DNA of 16,490 nucleotides from F23-B02 sp963625685 (GTDB lineage Bacteria > Bacillota > Clostridia > Oscillospirales > Oscillospiraceae), in assembly GCA_963625685.1 (NCBI GenBank), contig CAVFTR010000022.1, positions 1 to 16,490 on the forward strand, given 5' to 3'. The position numbers were made by a program, and so were the translations under genes. Shown here one piece after another: positions 15,268-16,490 of the stretch. Every line of letters starts with the position of its first letter. Within the stretch, counting starts at the first letter, position 1. Under the pieces are notes generated by a model that saw only the letters and a program-made list of their open reading frames with translations, made no database searches and was not told the DNA's origin.

Positions 15268-15803
15268 CTATGCTCGACTATTTCGTCGCCGTCAAGCGCA
15301 GACCAGCCGAAACGCACTATTGAAATAACTATCGAAGCGATCGTGATGCATTCGTTCACAACGCCGCCCCACGAGTGGACAAGCGCATCGTACACGAGCA
15401 TACACGGCGAGTTCACCGCCAAATTTGCGATCCGTATCTTTTTTGCGTTGTTAGTCCAGTAGCCCAGCGTTCCGGCAATGGTTCCCGCCACCGGAAGCAG
15501 ACTTATAGGGCCGCTCCATGTCAGCAGCGCTACGAGCGTGGTAGCCGCCGAAAACACGACTATCCAGCCCTTCCAGCGCACAAGCGCACTGCTGTTATAG
15601 CGCGTGAGCATGGCGTTTCTAATTATGTTTATCAGCACACTGAGACTGCCGCTGAACGCACCCAAAAGCGCAAACTGCGTACTGAAGCACAGGCAGCCCA
15701 GCGTCTGCATAACAAACAGCTTTTTATTCGATTTTACCTGAAACGATACGAAAAAGAACAGCAGACCGACAAATCCTATGATCTGAACAAAAACATCGAA
15801 CAT
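15255..15803 (-). CDS. YgjV-like inner membrane protein
   Basis: A 182-residue, strongly hydrophobic protein with about five to six membrane segments. The N-terminal IIGFVGLLFFFVSFQVKSNK, the motif INIIRN (58-63), and the C-terminal half with GTIAGTLGYWTNNAKKIRIA and VVNECITIASIVIS resemble the YgjV family of uncharacterised bacterial inner membrane proteins (family recognised by eye). No catalytic motif is evident and the function is unknown. AGGAGAG stands before the ATG at 15803. Upstream lies a MITE-like end (15825-15905). The stop codon falls within a GATAGCTGATAGC repeat, so the last residues (ADS) are encoded by repeat sequence. It lies upstream of gyrA in the same direction, with about 90 bp between them. 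Confidence 0.75.
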   Translation of the reverse strand: MFDVFVQIIGFVGLLFFFVSFQVKSNKKLFVMQTLGCLCFSTQFALLGAFSGSLSVLINIIRNAMLTRYNSSALVRWKGWIVVFSAATTLVALLTWSGPISLLPVAGTIAGTLGYWTNNAKKIRIANLAVNSPCMLVYDALVHSWGGVVNECITIASIVISIVRFGWSALDGDEIVEHRADS

Positions 15804-15824
15804 TTTTACTCTCCTATTTTCACT

Positions 15825-15905
15825 GGCGCTTTTTTACTGGCGCACCTACATTGTACCGATACATTTATTGCGTCAGCCCCGACCGGGGGGGGTGCGGAGG
15901 AAACC
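15825..15905 (+). mobile_element. MITE-like left end upstream of the YgjV-like gene
   Basis: GGCGCTTTTTTACTGGCGCA, then CCTACATTGTACCGATACAT, TTATTGCGTCAGCC, and the GTGCGGAGGAAACC tail. It shares its outer end with MITE-like element 2. A matching right end is not clear in this window. Confidence 0.5.
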
Positions 15906-16076
15906 GTCGCAAACGGAACAGGCAAGCCTGTTCCCTACAGGGGCTGCCAGCACTTTCCGGTCGGGCTACGGCAGCGACTGCTTGCTCAGCTTACATGCGA
16001 GGTGCCCGCCACGGCGAGTGGCCGGGCAAGATAAGTTCCCTACATGGCTGTTGCGGCTGTCGCCGCGATCTGATGA

Positions 16077-16123
16077 CACCTCATCCGTCGGCTACGCCGA
16101 CACCTTCCCCTCAAGGGGAAGGC
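16077..16123 (-). repeat. Module B repeat, copy 6
   Basis: CACCTCATCC, GTCGGC-TAC-GCCGAC, CCTTCCCCTCAAGGGGAAGG. Again a perfect stem of its own sequence. Confidence 0.85.
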
Positions 16124-16174
16124 AAGGTGCAGCCTGAATTTTTGCACCAAATCGGCACAACAACTGTGTACCGG

Positions 16175-16227
16175 CAACCCCTCAGTCAGCCTTACGGCTG
16201 CCAGCTCCCCTTACACAGGGGAGCCAA
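16175..16227 (-). repeat. Module A repeat, copy 7
   Basis: CAACCCCTCAGT, then CAGCC-TTAC-GGCTG, then CCAG and CTCCCCTTACACAGGGGAG. The first stem is shifted and has a larger loop than the other copies but is fully paired. Confidence 0.85.
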
Positions 16228-16259
16228 TGGGGTGCTGCGGCAGTTATCGGGTGCGATTG

Positions 16260-16280
16260 CCTCCCCTGTGTAAGGGGAGG
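16260..16280. repeat. Short A-type hairpin, inverted relative to 15-35
   Basis: CCTCCCC-TGTGTAA-GGGGAGG. The surrounding 37 bases (16258-16294) are the exact reverse complement of bases 1-37. Confidence 0.8.
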
Positions 16281-16316
16281 TGGGTCGGACACTTCGTTTC
16301 CGAGCCGGTGGGGTTG

Positions 16317-16490
16317 CTTTTTGGCGGCGCACCTACATTGTACCGATACGTTTATTGCGTCAGCCCGACCGGAGGGTGCGGAGGAAACCACAGCAACGGA
16401 ACAGGCAAGATAAGTTCCCTACACAAATATAGTAGGCGGCTGTCGCCGCGATCTGATGACACCTCATCCGTCGGCTACGCCGACACCTTC
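16317..16490 (+). mobile_element. MITE-like element cut by the window edge
   Basis: It starts with a T-run and GGCGGCGCACCTACATTG, then CCGATACGTTTATTGCGTC, the GAGGAAACC segment, AACAGGCAAGATAAGTTCCC, and the start of a B module (16460). It is the same order of parts as the right half of MITE-like element 2, read on the other strand. Confidence 0.55.
16460..16490 (-). repeat. Module B repeat, copy 7 (truncated by window end)
   Basis: CACCTCATCC, GTCGGC-TAC-GCCGAC, CACCTTC; the second hairpin would continue past the edge. The visible part is identical to copy 6. Confidence 0.8.

Larger units (their letters stand above)
15804..16490. repeat. Intergenic repeat block at the right edge
   Basis: No gene is supported. 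In order: a MITE-like left end (15825-15905), the palindrome CAGGCAAGCCTG (15920-15931), a D module (about 15977-16044), the GCGGCTGTCGCCGC hairpin (16053-16066), a B module (16077-16123), an A module (16175-16227), a short A hairpin (16260-16280), a second MITE-like left end (16317-16389) and a B module cut by the window edge (16460-16490). The module order repeats that of 12121-12464. Confidence 0.8.

Overview
The window is a GC-rich stretch of bacterial chromosome, most likely from a spore-forming Clostridia lineage of the Bacillota; an Oscillospirales-like gut bacterium would fit. This rests on a germination protease gene (gpr), purine-rich AGGAGG-type ribosome binding sites, Bacillota-style parS sites next to parAB, and repeats of a type I associate with gut Clostridia. 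The lineage call is inference. Ten protein genes are supported. Nine lie on the minus strand and one (rpsT) on the plus strand. No rRNA, tRNA, CRISPR array, phage or transposase gene is visible.

Layout, left to right: a repeat block (1-539); a large membrane protein with heptad coiled-coil repeats and its terminator (405-2324); an AT-rich promoter island (2325-2660); mscL with its terminator (2659-3157); a repeat block; the tight chromosome-segregation unit parA-parB-serS, read leftwards (6511 down to 3517), with three parS sites just upstream; gpr (6626-7471); a divergent promoter region with a long structured leader; rpsT and its terminator (7759-8081); a repeat block; an ABC exporter (8680-10401); a repeat block; an overlapping pair, a SHOCT-like membrane protein and rnhA (11146-12110); a repeat block; gyrA (12647-15163); a YgjV-like membrane protein (15255-15803); and a final repeat block.

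The genes are mostly chromosome-maintenance and housekeeping functions: ParA/ParB/parS segregate the origin region, GyrA is a gyrase subunit, RNase HI removes RNA-DNA hybrids, SerRS and S20 serve translation, and MscL protects against osmotic shock. A parAB cluster with parS sites suggests the origin region is not far away. The leftward orientation would put it to the right if these genes follow the usual leading-strand bias (inference).

The most unusual content is between the genes. Roughly a quarter of the window is non-coding and is built from a few repeat modules: a double-hairpin 'A' module (about 50 bp), a double-hairpin 'B' module (about 49 bp), MITE-like elements with long imperfect inverted ends, and a short 'D' hairpin module. 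They are joined like building blocks, sometimes with no base between them. Their stems vary in sequence while keeping base pairing, and some element ends sit directly in front of start codons, including those of gyrA and the SHOCT gene.
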